Source of the DNA: Rhodobacteraceae bacterium D3-12
GTDB taxonomy: Bacteria; Pseudomonadota; Alphaproteobacteria; Rhodobacterales; Rhodobacteraceae
NCBI GenBank assembly: GCA_025916135.1
Contig: CP104793.1
Span: 1,302,001-1,366,000, forward strand
Direction of reading: 5' to 3'
DNA: 64,000 bases
The notes under the pieces are model-generated. The model had not been told where the DNA came from. It did no database searches and saw only the letters and a list, made by a program, of their open reading frames with translations. Positions 56,550 through 64,000 of this stretch are shown in pieces. The stretch's first letter is position 1. Every line of letters begins with the position of its first letter. A program made the position numbers and the translations under genes.

Positions 56550-57863
56550 ATGGGCCAGATTCAGTCGGTTGGGGATTTCCTGAACATGATGCGGCGGCGC
56601 ATCGTGTTGATCATTGCTGTTGTGCTGGCTGGCACCGCATTTTCGATCTGGTGGACATTGGGCCAACCAGTGACCTTTGAGGCGACGGCGGTGGCACAGA
56701 TCGAAAGCCCGGCGGTGGCCGACCCTGCGGCGGCGGGGACGACGGCGAATAACACGGTGGATCACCGGCTGCGGATTCTTGAACAAAAGCTGATGGCGCG
56801 TGACAATCTGAGCGCGATGGTGGCGCGGTACGGGCTGTATGAGGGAACGGGGTTCTCGGAAGGTCTCAAGATTGCGACCCTGCGGGAAAGCGTGCGGATC
56901 ACCCAGATCACCGACCCGAATGCGCAATGGGGGGCGGCGCGAATTCCGACCGGGATGATTATTTCGGTCAATGATTCCGATGCGGCGACAGCCGCCGCGA
57001 TGGCCAATGATTTCCTTGAGCAACTGGTGACGTTGAACCGGCAGCGCCGCTCGACTGCGGCGCTTCAGAATCTTGAGTTTTTCAAGACCGAAGCGACGCG
57101 GCTTGAGGCGGAGATGGCAACGCTGGAAGGGCAGATTGCCGCGTTCAAGGAAAAGAACGGCCGGTATTTGCCCGCGGGCGTTGCGGCGCAGCGCGATGAG
57201 TTGGGGACGTTGAAAGCAACCTTGCTGGACATCGAGCAGCGGCTGATCGAGTTGGATGCGAGCCGGACGCGCCAGCGCGAGGAAGTGATCGAGCGGCAGA
57301 GCGGATTGCTGCGCGAGCAGCAAGCGTTGATCCAACAGCGCATCGACCAGATCGAGGCCGCCATCGCCAGCGCGCCCGAAGTGGACCGCCAGTTTGGTAT
57401 CCTGACCCGCAAACTGGACCAGTTGAGCGAACAATATGCGGTGATCACGCGCGGCGCGACCGAGGCCGAGATGGGCCAGCTTTTGACCAGTCAGGAGCAG
57501 TTCGAGCGGATCGAGGTGCTGGAAAATGCGCTGGTGCCGGAGAACCCGGTGTCGGGTTCGCGCAAGAAGAAAGTGGCGCTTGGCGCGATGCTGAGTGCGG
57601 TGCTTGGGGTTGGCTTGGCGTTTGTGCTTGAGATGATGAACCCGGTGATCCGCACCCCTGCGCAGTTGGAGCGGCAACTGAACGTCAAGGCCGTGATCGC
57701 CATTCCGAACCTGACAAGCCCCGGTGAGCAGCGACGCAAGAAACTGATCTGGATCGCTGTGCTGGCTGGTTTGGCTGCGCTGCTGTGGAGTTTTGCGGGG
57801 CTGGTGAAAGAGGGGATTGGCCAATTGGTCAACCTGTTGTCGAGCCGCGCGAGCAAGGCTTAA
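56550..57863 (+). CDS. Wzz/GumC-type polysaccharide chain-length or co-polymerase protein
   Basis: 437 residues from ATG 56550 with GGAG upstream; the frame opens back to 56451 but that part is not protein-like. A membrane segment at about 18-38 (RRRIVLIIAVVLAGTAFSIW), a periplasmic region with two long coiled-coil stretches (about 160-320, rich in Gln, Glu and Arg), a second segment near SRKKKVALGAMLSAVLGVGLAFV, and a third near the C-terminus. The NPVIRTPAQLERQLNVKAV motif after the second segment is typical of GumC/ExoP-type proteins. There is no fused kinase; the kinase is the convergent next gene. Confidence 0.88.
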   Translation: MGQIQSVGDFLNMMRRRIVLIIAVVLAGTAFSIWWTLGQPVTFEATAVAQIESPAVADPAAAGTTANNTVDHRLRILEQKLMARDNLSAMVARYGLYEGTGFSEGLKIATLRESVRITQITDPNAQWGAARIPTGMIISVNDSDAATAAAMANDFLEQLVTLNRQRRSTAALQNLEFFKTEATRLEAEMATLEGQIAAFKEKNGRYLPAGVAAQRDELGTLKATLLDIEQRLIELDASRTRQREEVIERQSGLLREQQALIQQRIDQIEAAIASAPEVDRQFGILTRKLDQLSEQYAVITRGATEAEMGQLLTSQEQFERIEVLENALVPENPVSGSRKKKVALGAMLSAVLGVGLAFVLEMMNPVIRTPAQLERQLNVKAVIAIPNLTSPGEQRRKKLIWIAVLAGLAALLWSFAGLVKEGIGQLVNLLSSRASKA

Positions 57864-57873
57864 CGCCCGCGGT

Positions 57874-58944
57874 TCAATAGCCGTAGCTATAGCCCATGCG
57901 CGTTTCACCTTCGGCCTGATTGAGCACAACGCCAAGTAACGGCACATCATCGCCCAAACGGCGCATGGATTCCTGAATCTCGGCGCTTTTGGTGGTGCCG
58001 CCGCCGATGACCATCAAGATACCGTCAAAGTGCCGTTTGAAGGCGATGACGTCATCAAAGGCGAGGGCCGGGGGCAGGTCATAGAGCACGACATCCGGGT
58101 CAAGCTGATCCATCATGCGCGCGAGGGCGGCATCGGTGAGCGGATCTTGCAGCAGTTCGGAGGCATAGGGCTCGACCCGATTGTTGAGGCCCACGGCGAG
58201 GTTGCTTCCGATGTTGAGCGCGTTGCGGCCAAGGCGTCTGAAGAAGCTGGCGGGGGCATCGCGCCCTTGTAGGAAATCGCCCATGCTGGCCGGGTCGTTC
58301 GCGCCGATGACATTGGCAACCGAGGGGTTGCGCATGTCCATGTCCATCAAAACGGTGCGATTTGTTTCATAGCGCGACAGGGAAATGGCGAGGTTCACGG
58401 CGGTGAACGTCTTGCCGCAATCGCGGGTGGGCGAGGTGATGCCGACGCGCTTCCAGTCGTTTTCAAACAGGGTTTGCACCAGCCGCGTGCGCAACACATC
58501 AAACGCGCCATGGGCCGGGTCGTGCCGGCCAGCGGTGATGATCAGGTTGCGTTCAAGGTGTTTCGGGTCAACGGGAATCGCGCCGAGGGAGCTCCAGATC
58601 GTCTCGGGAGAGGCGAGTTCGGGGGCGGGTTCCGGTTCCGGTTCTGGTTCCGGCGCTGGTTCCGGTTCCGGCTCTGGGGCGGGTGCTTGCTCTGCGGCAA
58701 TCTCGGGGGGGGCGACCTTGGGCGCAACGTCCTTTGCGCCTTCTGGCGCGGCGGGGGGCGCATCGGCAGGCATAACGTCGGGCAGATCGGCGTCATCCGC
58801 GACGTCATCCACATAGGGCAGATCGAAGGTCTCGGGCGCGGGATCGTTTGACAGCGCGGCAAATTCGGAGATCAGGCGCGCGCGGTCCTTTGGGTTAAGG
58901 CGGGCGCGCGATTTGCGGGTGAATGTGGGGCGCTCATCAGACAT
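57874..58944 (-). CDS. BY-type tyrosine kinase / CpsD-like ATPase of EPS synthesis
   Basis: 356 residues from ATG 58944 (GAAGGGCG upstream); an in-frame start at 58986 is less likely. An N-terminal low-complexity Pro/Glu tract (about 85-115, repeats of EP) precedes the kinase domain: P-loop SPTRDCGKTFTAVNLA, Walker A' VLMDMDMRNPSV, and LYDLPPALAFDD as Walker B. The C-terminus GYSYGY carries the clustered tyrosines used for autophosphorylation. It regulates chain length and export with the Wzz-like partner encoded convergently, 10 bases away. Confidence 0.85.
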   Translation of the reverse strand: MSDERPTFTRKSRARLNPKDRARLISEFAALSNDPAPETFDLPYVDDVADDADLPDVMPADAPPAAPEGAKDVAPKVAPPEIAAEQAPAPEPEPEPAPEPEPEPEPAPELASPETIWSSLGAIPVDPKHLERNLIITAGRHDPAHGAFDVLRTRLVQTLFENDWKRVGITSPTRDCGKTFTAVNLAISLSRYETNRTVLMDMDMRNPSVANVIGANDPASMGDFLQGRDAPASFFRRLGRNALNIGSNLAVGLNNRVEPYASELLQDPLTDAALARMMDQLDPDVVLYDLPPALAFDDVIAFKRHFDGILMVIGGGTTKSAEIQESMRRLGDDVPLLGVVLNQAEGETRMGYSYGY

Positions 58945-59134
58945 GGTCGCGCCCTTCGGGCTGGCCCGGCAATATCGGATTGGCAAGTGTCTGCTCTCTG
59001 CCCGTCACGTCTCAAATTCCAATTATTCTTCCCGTTGGGAAGTGCCATGCGAGTTTACTTGTGGTTTTCGCATATGGCAAAGTGCCTGTTGTTTTGTGCA
59101 TCCAACTCTAAAACTTGGGCGAAATTATGCTCGT

Positions 59135-59160
59135 AGCCAAATTTTTCCGGTAATTTGGCT
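59135..59160 (-). terminator. Stem-loop after the oxidoreductase-epimerase gene
   Basis: AGCCAAATT pairs with AATTTGGCT around an 8-nt loop, 18 bases beyond the stop at 59178 on the minus strand. No T-run follows. Confidence 0.5.
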
Positions 59161-59177
59161 CTGGGCCGCCAAAATTG

Positions 59178-61268
59178 CTAGAAGCCCAGAAGATTGGCGC
59201 GAGTGATGGCCGCTTTGATGAAAGCGGTGCGGTCGGTTTCGGGCTGCCAGCCGAGAACGCTTTTGGCTTTGGCATTGTCAAAGGGCGAGAAATGCGCGCG
59301 GCTTTTCCAATCGGTCAGCGAGGGGCGGGTTTGGCCCTTGCGGCGCAGGATCTTGGTCTTGAGGAAGAATTTGATCGCATCGGCGGCGTAATAGAGCGTG
59401 AGCGGGCCAGAGGAGACCTTGATCCGGGCGCCAAGTTCGCTGTGAATCGCATCGAAATAGTCACGCGCGGAGAGCATCGGCTCGCCGGAGAGATTGAAGC
59501 TTTGACCGACGGCTTCGGGCGTTTCGATTATGCGCACAAGGGCGTCGGCGCAATCGTCGATCAGCACGAAGGGCAGGATATGGCGGCCATTGCCCCAGAG
59601 TTTGACCGCGCCAGCGCCGTGCCAGCGGCCAATGCCCCAATGTTGCAGCGGCCCGCCTTCGCCGACCACGATGGCGGGGCGCGCGATGACCAGCGGCAAG
59701 CCGTCGTCGCGGTGCATTTGCATCAGGCGGCGTTCGCATTCGGCCTTGGAGCGGGCATAGATGTTGCGCGCCTCTAGCGGGCCGAAATCGGTGTTTTCGG
59801 TGATGGTCTGGGCCGGGTCGGACATGTCGTAGGAGGCGATGGTGCCGGTATAGACCAGCCGCTCGACCCCGGCGGATTGCGCCGCACGGGCGATGCGCAG
59901 AGCGGTGGCGACATCGTTTTTGAGCGCCGCCTCCCATGTGTCATCAAGCGAACGAGCGAGGTTGTAGACGTATTTGATGCCCTGCATCGCATCGGTGAGC
60001 GCGGTCTCGTCCGAGAGGGATACTCCGACGGTTTCGACATGATTGGCGATGTCGGTAAAGGGGCCGGTTTGCCCGCGTGAGAGCACGCGCACATCGTGGC
60101 CGCGTTCCACCAATTTGCGGGTGAGCGCGCGGCCGATAAAGCCGGTGCCGCCGATCACCATCGTGTCGGGCTTGGGTTTGCCCCGCGGTTTGCGCAGCTT
60201 TGGTTCGGGCGGAAGCAGAGCGATCGCGGCGTCGATGGCTTGCATCGTGTCGGTGGCATTATCGGCGGAAAAACAGCCGGTTATGGCGCGTTTCTCAAGC
60301 AGGCTTGCGTAGAATTCAGCGCAGAGGCCACGGAAGGAAAGCCCATAGGGGGATTTCTGATTAAGTGAGGTCAGCTGGCGGGCGGCGTTGCGGGTGCCTT
60401 CGCGCAGGTGGGCCCAAGATTGAGCGAGCTCGGCGCGGAGCGGGTTGACCACGAGGTCAGAGGTATTGGGCGCCGCGATGGTGAGCGTGTCATTGGCGTA
60501 ATCGAGCCGCGCCATGCCTGACGAGCCGCGCAGGGTGAGGGAGCGGTCGTCATGGGTTTCCACAAGGCTGAGCGTGAGGAGCAGTTCGACATCACCGGCG
60601 CGGGCCATGATGCGAAAGGATTGCGGACGGGTGCCGCCTCCGGGCAAGTCGACGGGTTTGGCGGTTTCGAGGTGCAGCACCTCGACCGGGCCAAAGAGGT
60701 CGCGGGCAAAGGCGAAGAGATGCGGCCCGAGTTCGAGCAGGAGGTTCTTTGTCTCGCGCATGAGCCAGATGCCATAGGGGCCAGCGCGCAGCGGGCCGAG
60801 AGGAAAGGCCCAGGTGATTTCGGCAGTGGAAACGCGCCCCAAGCGCCCCTCGGCAATGGCGGATTTGAGGCGGCCATAGGCTGGAATGCCGAGAAAGTTG
60901 TGACCGGGGGTGAAGGTGACACCTTTGGCGGCCGCAGCGGCGGCGATTTCGGCGGTTTCGGTGCCGGACATGGCGACGGGTTTCTCGACCAGAACATGCA
61001 CGCCAGCGGCAATGCATTGCAGCGCGATGGCGTGGTGCAGGTTGGGGGGCGTGGTGATGTGGACGGCGTCAACCACACCGGCGGCGAGCATCCCCTCAAG
61101 GCTGCTATAGGCGGTGAGCCCATAGGCGGCGGCGAAGCCGTCTGCCGCGCTGGCCGAGGTGTCGCAGACCGCGACGAGACGGGTGCCGCGTGTGGCGCGG
61201 ATCGCATCGGCGTGCCACGTAGAGATATAGCCCGCGCCGATGATGCCAACCCTGATTTCACCTGACAT
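59178..61268 (-). CDS. Fused Gfo/Idh/MocA oxidoreductase and NAD-dependent epimerase/dehydratase
   Basis: 696 residues. Residues 1 to about 345 are an Idh/MocA dehydrogenase (VGIIGAGYISTWHADAI, HITTPPNLHHAIALQC, VLVEKPVAM with the Lys of the EKP motif, and GHNFLGIPAY). Residues about 365-696 form an extended SDR with VIGGTGFIGRALTRKLV, YTGTIASYD and NIYARSKAECE with the Tyr-x3-Lys pair. Both cofactor motifs are intact. The pair probably catalyses successive oxidation and epimerisation of a sugar nucleotide for the EPS. It is the last of four minus-strand genes. Confidence 0.87.
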   Translation of the reverse strand: MSGEIRVGIIGAGYISTWHADAIRATRGTRLVAVCDTSASAADGFAAAYGLTAYSSLEGMLAAGVVDAVHITTPPNLHHAIALQCIAAGVHVLVEKPVAMSGTETAEIAAAAAAKGVTFTPGHNFLGIPAYGRLKSAIAEGRLGRVSTAEITWAFPLGPLRAGPYGIWLMRETKNLLLELGPHLFAFARDLFGPVEVLHLETAKPVDLPGGGTRPQSFRIMARAGDVELLLTLSLVETHDDRSLTLRGSSGMARLDYANDTLTIAAPNTSDLVVNPLRAELAQSWAHLREGTRNAARQLTSLNQKSPYGLSFRGLCAEFYASLLEKRAITGCFSADNATDTMQAIDAAIALLPPEPKLRKPRGKPKPDTMVIGGTGFIGRALTRKLVERGHDVRVLSRGQTGPFTDIANHVETVGVSLSDETALTDAMQGIKYVYNLARSLDDTWEAALKNDVATALRIARAAQSAGVERLVYTGTIASYDMSDPAQTITENTDFGPLEARNIYARSKAECERRLMQMHRDDGLPLVIARPAIVVGEGGPLQHWGIGRWHGAGAVKLWGNGRHILPFVLIDDCADALVRIIETPEAVGQSFNLSGEPMLSARDYFDAIHSELGARIKVSSGPLTLYYAADAIKFFLKTKILRRKGQTRPSLTDWKSRAHFSPFDNAKAKSVLGWQPETDRTAFIKAAITRANLLGF

Positions 61269-61283
61269 TTTACGTGTAACCCT

Positions 61284-62261
61284 TCATTTATACTCGATAA
61301 TTTCCATGTCCCAGCCACGGCGCTTCCGCTTCCAATAGCGGGTCATGCCGATGAGGTTGGGGAACTTTGACAAAAACAGCAAGGCCCCGTGATGGAGCGC
61401 CGTTTTAAGCGGCAGGTCGGCTTTGCGCAGCCCTTCGACGGTGCGAATATAGGAGGTGAGATAGGCCAGCAGAACCAGAAAGAACAGCCATTTGAACAAG
61501 ACCAGCCCGACCAGCCCAAGGAACGGCAGCACCGCGCCAAACAGCCAGACGCGGCGGCGTTCGTTAACGAAATGGGTGGGGTGCAGATCACCCACCTGGG
61601 CAAAGCCGTGACCGGAGCGGATGGCGCGTTGCCACCATTGGGTAAACCGGTGCATGGCGGCGTCGTGGTGGGTCATCGGGATGGGCAGGCGGTGGACGCG
61701 CGCGCCGGATTTGCGCACGCGGTTGCAGAATTCATCATCCTCGGCGGCGATGACGCGGGGGTTGAAACCTTGGAGGGTTTCAAACAGCTCCCGGCGGACC
61801 ATCATATCGCCGCCGCAGGCGGTGATGTCGCCCGGTGGGCGGTGCCATTCGAAATCGCACATCGCGTTATAAACCGAGGCTTTGGGGTGAATTTCGGCGC
61901 GCCATCCGGTGATGATGCCAATGTCGGGTTGGTTATCAAGCGCGGTGGCAGCGTGGGTGAGCCAGCCGGGTTCGAGGGTGCAGTCACCATCGACAAATTG
62001 CACGTAGTCGGGCGGGTTGGGGCCGGTGGCAAGCGCCTCAAACCCGGCGTTTCGCGCGCGCGCGGCGGTGAAGGGTTCGGAGGTGTCGAGAAGGACCACT
62101 TCGGCACCGGCGGCGCGGGCCTCTGCCACGGAATTGTCGGTGGAGCCGCTGTCAACATAGACAAGGCGTGTGGCTTCGCCCTGCATCGAGGTAAGGCAAT
62201 TGATCAGGCGCTGGCCCTCGTTGCGCCCGATGATCACGGCGCCGATTGTTGCACGGGTCAT
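61284..62261 (-). CDS. Glycosyltransferase family 2 membrane protein
   Basis: 325 residues. The GT-A domain has VIIGRNEGQRLINCLTSM, LVYVDSGSTDNSVAEARA, ARNAGFEALA, VQFVDGDCTLEPGWL (DxD) and ITACGGDMMVRRELFETLQG...AAEDDEFCNRVRKSG. Two C-terminal membrane segments (AVLPFLGLVGLVLFKWLFFL) anchor it. It adds a sugar to the lipid-linked EPS unit. Its start overlaps the preceding GT4 stop by four bases, and it precedes the fused oxidoreductase in the same operon. Confidence 0.9.
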   Translation of the reverse strand: MTRATIGAVIIGRNEGQRLINCLTSMQGEATRLVYVDSGSTDNSVAEARAAGAEVVLLDTSEPFTAARARNAGFEALATGPNPPDYVQFVDGDCTLEPGWLTHAATALDNQPDIGIITGWRAEIHPKASVYNAMCDFEWHRPPGDITACGGDMMVRRELFETLQGFNPRVIAAEDDEFCNRVRKSGARVHRLPIPMTHHDAAMHRFTQWWQRAIRSGHGFAQVGDLHPTHFVNERRRVWLFGAVLPFLGLVGLVLFKWLFFLVLLAYLTSYIRTVEGLRKADLPLKTALHHGALLFLSKFPNLIGMTRYWKRKRRGWDMEIIEYK

Positions 62262-63511
62262 GGTGTCACCTCTGGTCGGATTGGCGGGGTGTGTTCCGTC
62301 CGGTTTTCGGTGTGATAGGCAGTGAAAAGCTGGGCGAGGCGGTTGGCCTCGTCTGTGCTGTTGAAGTCGGCGATGACCTTGGCGCGGCCTGCTTGGCCCA
62401 TCTTGGTGGATGTATCGTGGTTTTTCAGAATTTCTTCAATCGCTTCTGCGAGTTTCTTCATGTTGCCCGGAGGCACCAGAAGGCCGGATTTTCCGTGCTC
62501 GACCAGCTCGGGGATGCCAGCGATTTGGGTGGTGACGACGGGCACTTCGCCGGCCATCGCCTCCATCAGGACAACCGGAACGCCTTCGGCAAAGCTGGGC
62601 AGGGTGAGAAGGTCGGTGTCGGCGAGCATGGCGGCAACTTCGGCTTGGGAGCGGTAGCCCATGAAATCAACCTTGTCGGCGAGGCCAAGCTGTTGTGCTT
62701 GGCGTTCGAGCGCGGCGCGATCGGGGCCATCGCCGATGATGGCGAGGGACAGGCCGGGGTGGTTGATCTGGCTGAGGGCATCAAACAGCACGGGCAGCCC
62801 TTTGACCGCGGCGAGGCGACCCACGAAGAGCAGCTGGGCGCCGCGTTTGCGCGGCTTGGGCGCATAGCGAGCGGGGTCAACGCCGCAATGGATGATGTGC
62901 AGTTTGGACCAGTCGGCAGGGCGCGAGAAGCTCATCGCCTGAGAGCGGCAGAAATCGGAGATGCAGGCCACGAAGCTGGCGCGTTTGATCTTTTCATCAA
63001 GGCGCCAGTGGATCGGTTCAAAGAAGATATCGGGGCCGTGCAGCGTGAAGCTGTAGGGGATGCCGGACAGCGCAGAGGCGAGCATGGCCACGGTGCAGGA
63101 GCTTTTGGCGATATGGTTGTGCAAATGCTCGGCACCGCTGTCACGCAGGTGGCGGGCGAGGATTGCGGCCTCGGCAAAGTAGATCAGTTGGTAGAGGGTT
63201 GGTTTGATCCCGCCGGGCGAGGTTTTCAACGCCAGAGAAAGGGCTTTGAAATAACTTGAGGGAGAGCGCAGAAGTGTTTGAAAATGCGTTGAAATCAGGT
63301 GGAGCGGTTTGCGGGTCTCTTCGAGCACATGAAAGGTGCGCGCGGCTTCTTGGCGTTGTTCTTCTCCGACGTGGTGTTCTGGGCCGGTGCGGCGCATGGA
63401 ACAGGTTTCAACGGCGAGCCCGTGAGCGCGCAGGGCCGCGACCTCGCGTTGGATAAACGTGTCGGTGGCGCGGGGGTATTCCCCGGTGAGATAGGCGATG
63501 CGAAGCGTCAT
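62258..63511 (-). CDS. Glycosyltransferase family 4 protein
   Basis: 417 residues. N-terminus IAYLTGEYPRATDTFIQREV with GT4-type HLHNHIAKSSCTVAMLAS and SFTLHGPDIFFEPI; C-terminal LLFVGRLAAVKGLPVLFDAL, LAIIGDGPDRAALERQAQ, FAEGVPVVLMEAMAGEVPVV with the Glu pair, and IAGIPELVEHG. It is closely similar in layout to the GT4 at 39674. Start ATG 63511 overlaps the preceding epimerase stop; its stop overlaps the GT2 start, so all four minus-strand genes look translationally coupled. Confidence 0.92.
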   Translation of the reverse strand: MTLRIAYLTGEYPRATDTFIQREVAALRAHGLAVETCSMRRTGPEHHVGEEQRQEAARTFHVLEETRKPLHLISTHFQTLLRSPSSYFKALSLALKTSPGGIKPTLYQLIYFAEAAILARHLRDSGAEHLHNHIAKSSCTVAMLASALSGIPYSFTLHGPDIFFEPIHWRLDEKIKRASFVACISDFCRSQAMSFSRPADWSKLHIIHCGVDPARYAPKPRKRGAQLLFVGRLAAVKGLPVLFDALSQINHPGLSLAIIGDGPDRAALERQAQQLGLADKVDFMGYRSQAEVAAMLADTDLLTLPSFAEGVPVVLMEAMAGEVPVVTTQIAGIPELVEHGKSGLLVPPGNMKKLAEAIEEILKNHDTSTKMGQAGRAKVIADFNSTDEANRLAQLFTAYHTENRTEHTPPIRPEVTP

Positions 63512-64000
63512 AGCGGCGGCTCCAATGCGGCGCGCATGGCGTTTTCAAAGGGTTGGCCAGCGCGCCAGCCTAGCGCGGACTGGGCGCGGGCGTTGCTATA
63601 GGTTTTTGCACCGAAGCGCGCGCGCAGGGTGCGCGGGCGCAGCAGACCCGGCAAGCGGATGGGCAGGGGTGACAGAAGGGTGCCGACGAGGGCGAGCAGC
63701 GTCCAAGGGAACGGCAAGCTGAGGCGCGGGGCGTGTGGGCCGAGCGCGGCGAGGAAGCGGGCGCGGGTCGGCAGGTCGTCCGCAACAAGGTTGAGCGGGT
63801 GATGGCCACCGCCGGGCACGGGGGTTTCGGCGGCTTTGATCAGCGCTTCGGCGCAGCTTTCGCGGGTGAGGAGCGGGAGTTCCCCAGCCGAGCCGAGACG
63901 CAGCAGGAGCGGGCCGAAGGTGGGGCCGAGGTGGGCGTTCCAGATGCGACCGGGGCCAAAGACCGCGCCGGGCCGGGCGATCCACGTCTCGATTGGCGTG
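63508..64000 (-). CDS. NAD-dependent epimerase/dehydratase, C-terminal part (5' end outside window)
   Basis: The frame is open to the window edge, so the gene starts beyond 64000; GTG 63819 is only an internal codon. About 163 residues are visible, starting TPIETWIARPGAVFGPG, the substrate-loop region of extended SDR sugar-nucleotide epimerases, then PGGGHHPLNLVADD and ALGWRAGQPFENAM near the end. The Tyr-x3-Lys and NAD motifs would lie upstream. It probably supplies a sugar nucleotide for the EPS glycosyltransferases that follow in the same operon. Confidence 0.8.
   Translation of the reverse strand, partial: TPIETWIARPGAVFGPGRIWNAHLGPTFGPLLLRLGSAGELPLLTRESCAEALIKAAETPVPGGGHHPLNLVADDLPTRARFLAALGPHAPRLSLPFPWTLLALVGTLLSPLPIRLPGLLRPRTLRARFGAKTYSNARAQSALGWRAGQPFENAMRAALEPPL

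Noticed and set aside
1-64000. CRISPR arrays, rRNA and tRNA genes
   Set aside because: I looked for regularly spaced repeats and for cloverleaf or rRNA-like strings and saw none; a tRNAscan or Infernal run would be needed to be sure.

Overview
The window looks like the chromosome of a marine-type alphaproteobacterium of the Rhodobacteraceae (Roseobacter group). The signs are high GC with strong GC3 codon use, several TRAP transporters, a bioMNY biotin transporter, an indolepyruvate ferredoxin oxidoreductase next to an Lrp regulator, a SoeABC-like sulfite-oxidising molybdoenzyme and a large exopolysaccharide (EPS) locus. This assignment rests on gene content and family recognition by eye; no database search was run.

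Layout. 1-5.5 kb: end of an aldehyde dehydrogenase gene, a TAXI-type TRAP transporter (binding protein plus fused permease) and an SDR dehydrogenase. 5.6-9.6 kb: a mobile patch with two direct IS5-family copies bracketing an HTH-like gene and a 49-residue Ser/Thr/Arg-rich ORF, then an IS3-family remnant. 9.7-11.6 kb: bioMNY. 11.7-15.7 kb: indolepyruvate ferredoxin oxidoreductase with a divergent Lrp gene. 15.7-24.5 kb: RpiR regulator, N-formylglutamate amidohydrolase-like enzyme, DctQMP TRAP transporter, glutamine-synthetase-like ligase, aldehyde dehydrogenase and Fe-dependent alcohol dehydrogenase, which together look like a gamma-glutamylated amine or amino-alcohol catabolic operon. 24.9-29.5 kb: soeABC-like operon on the minus strand. 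30.6-64 kb: a long EPS locus with undecaprenyl-phosphate sugar transferase, Wzy-like polymerase, Wzx-like flippase, Wzz-like and BY-kinase-like genes, at least seven glycosyltransferases, an acetyltransferase, a secreted SGNH/RTX-type protein and sugar-nucleotide enzymes.

Embedded in the EPS locus (43.5-56.3 kb) is a compact biosynthetic operon: a one-module type I PKS (KS-AT-KR-DH-ACP-TE), a GT2 glycosyltransferase, an NRPS with formyltransferase-adenylation-PCP architecture whose A domain carries a luciferase-like monooxygenase, and a Sfp-type phosphopantetheinyl transferase. Read by eye, the A-domain code is DILQMGMIW, close to the known glycine code. The NRPS has no complete condensation domain and starts with a formyltransferase, while the PKS ends in a thioesterase. 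The likely order is therefore NRPS loading, then PKS extension and release, opposite to gene order.

Caution on sequence quality: eight genes are broken by eleven single-base lesions. Every one is a missing base, many lie in G or C runs, and restoring one base at each gives full-length family-typical proteins. I treat these genes as probably intact in the organism.
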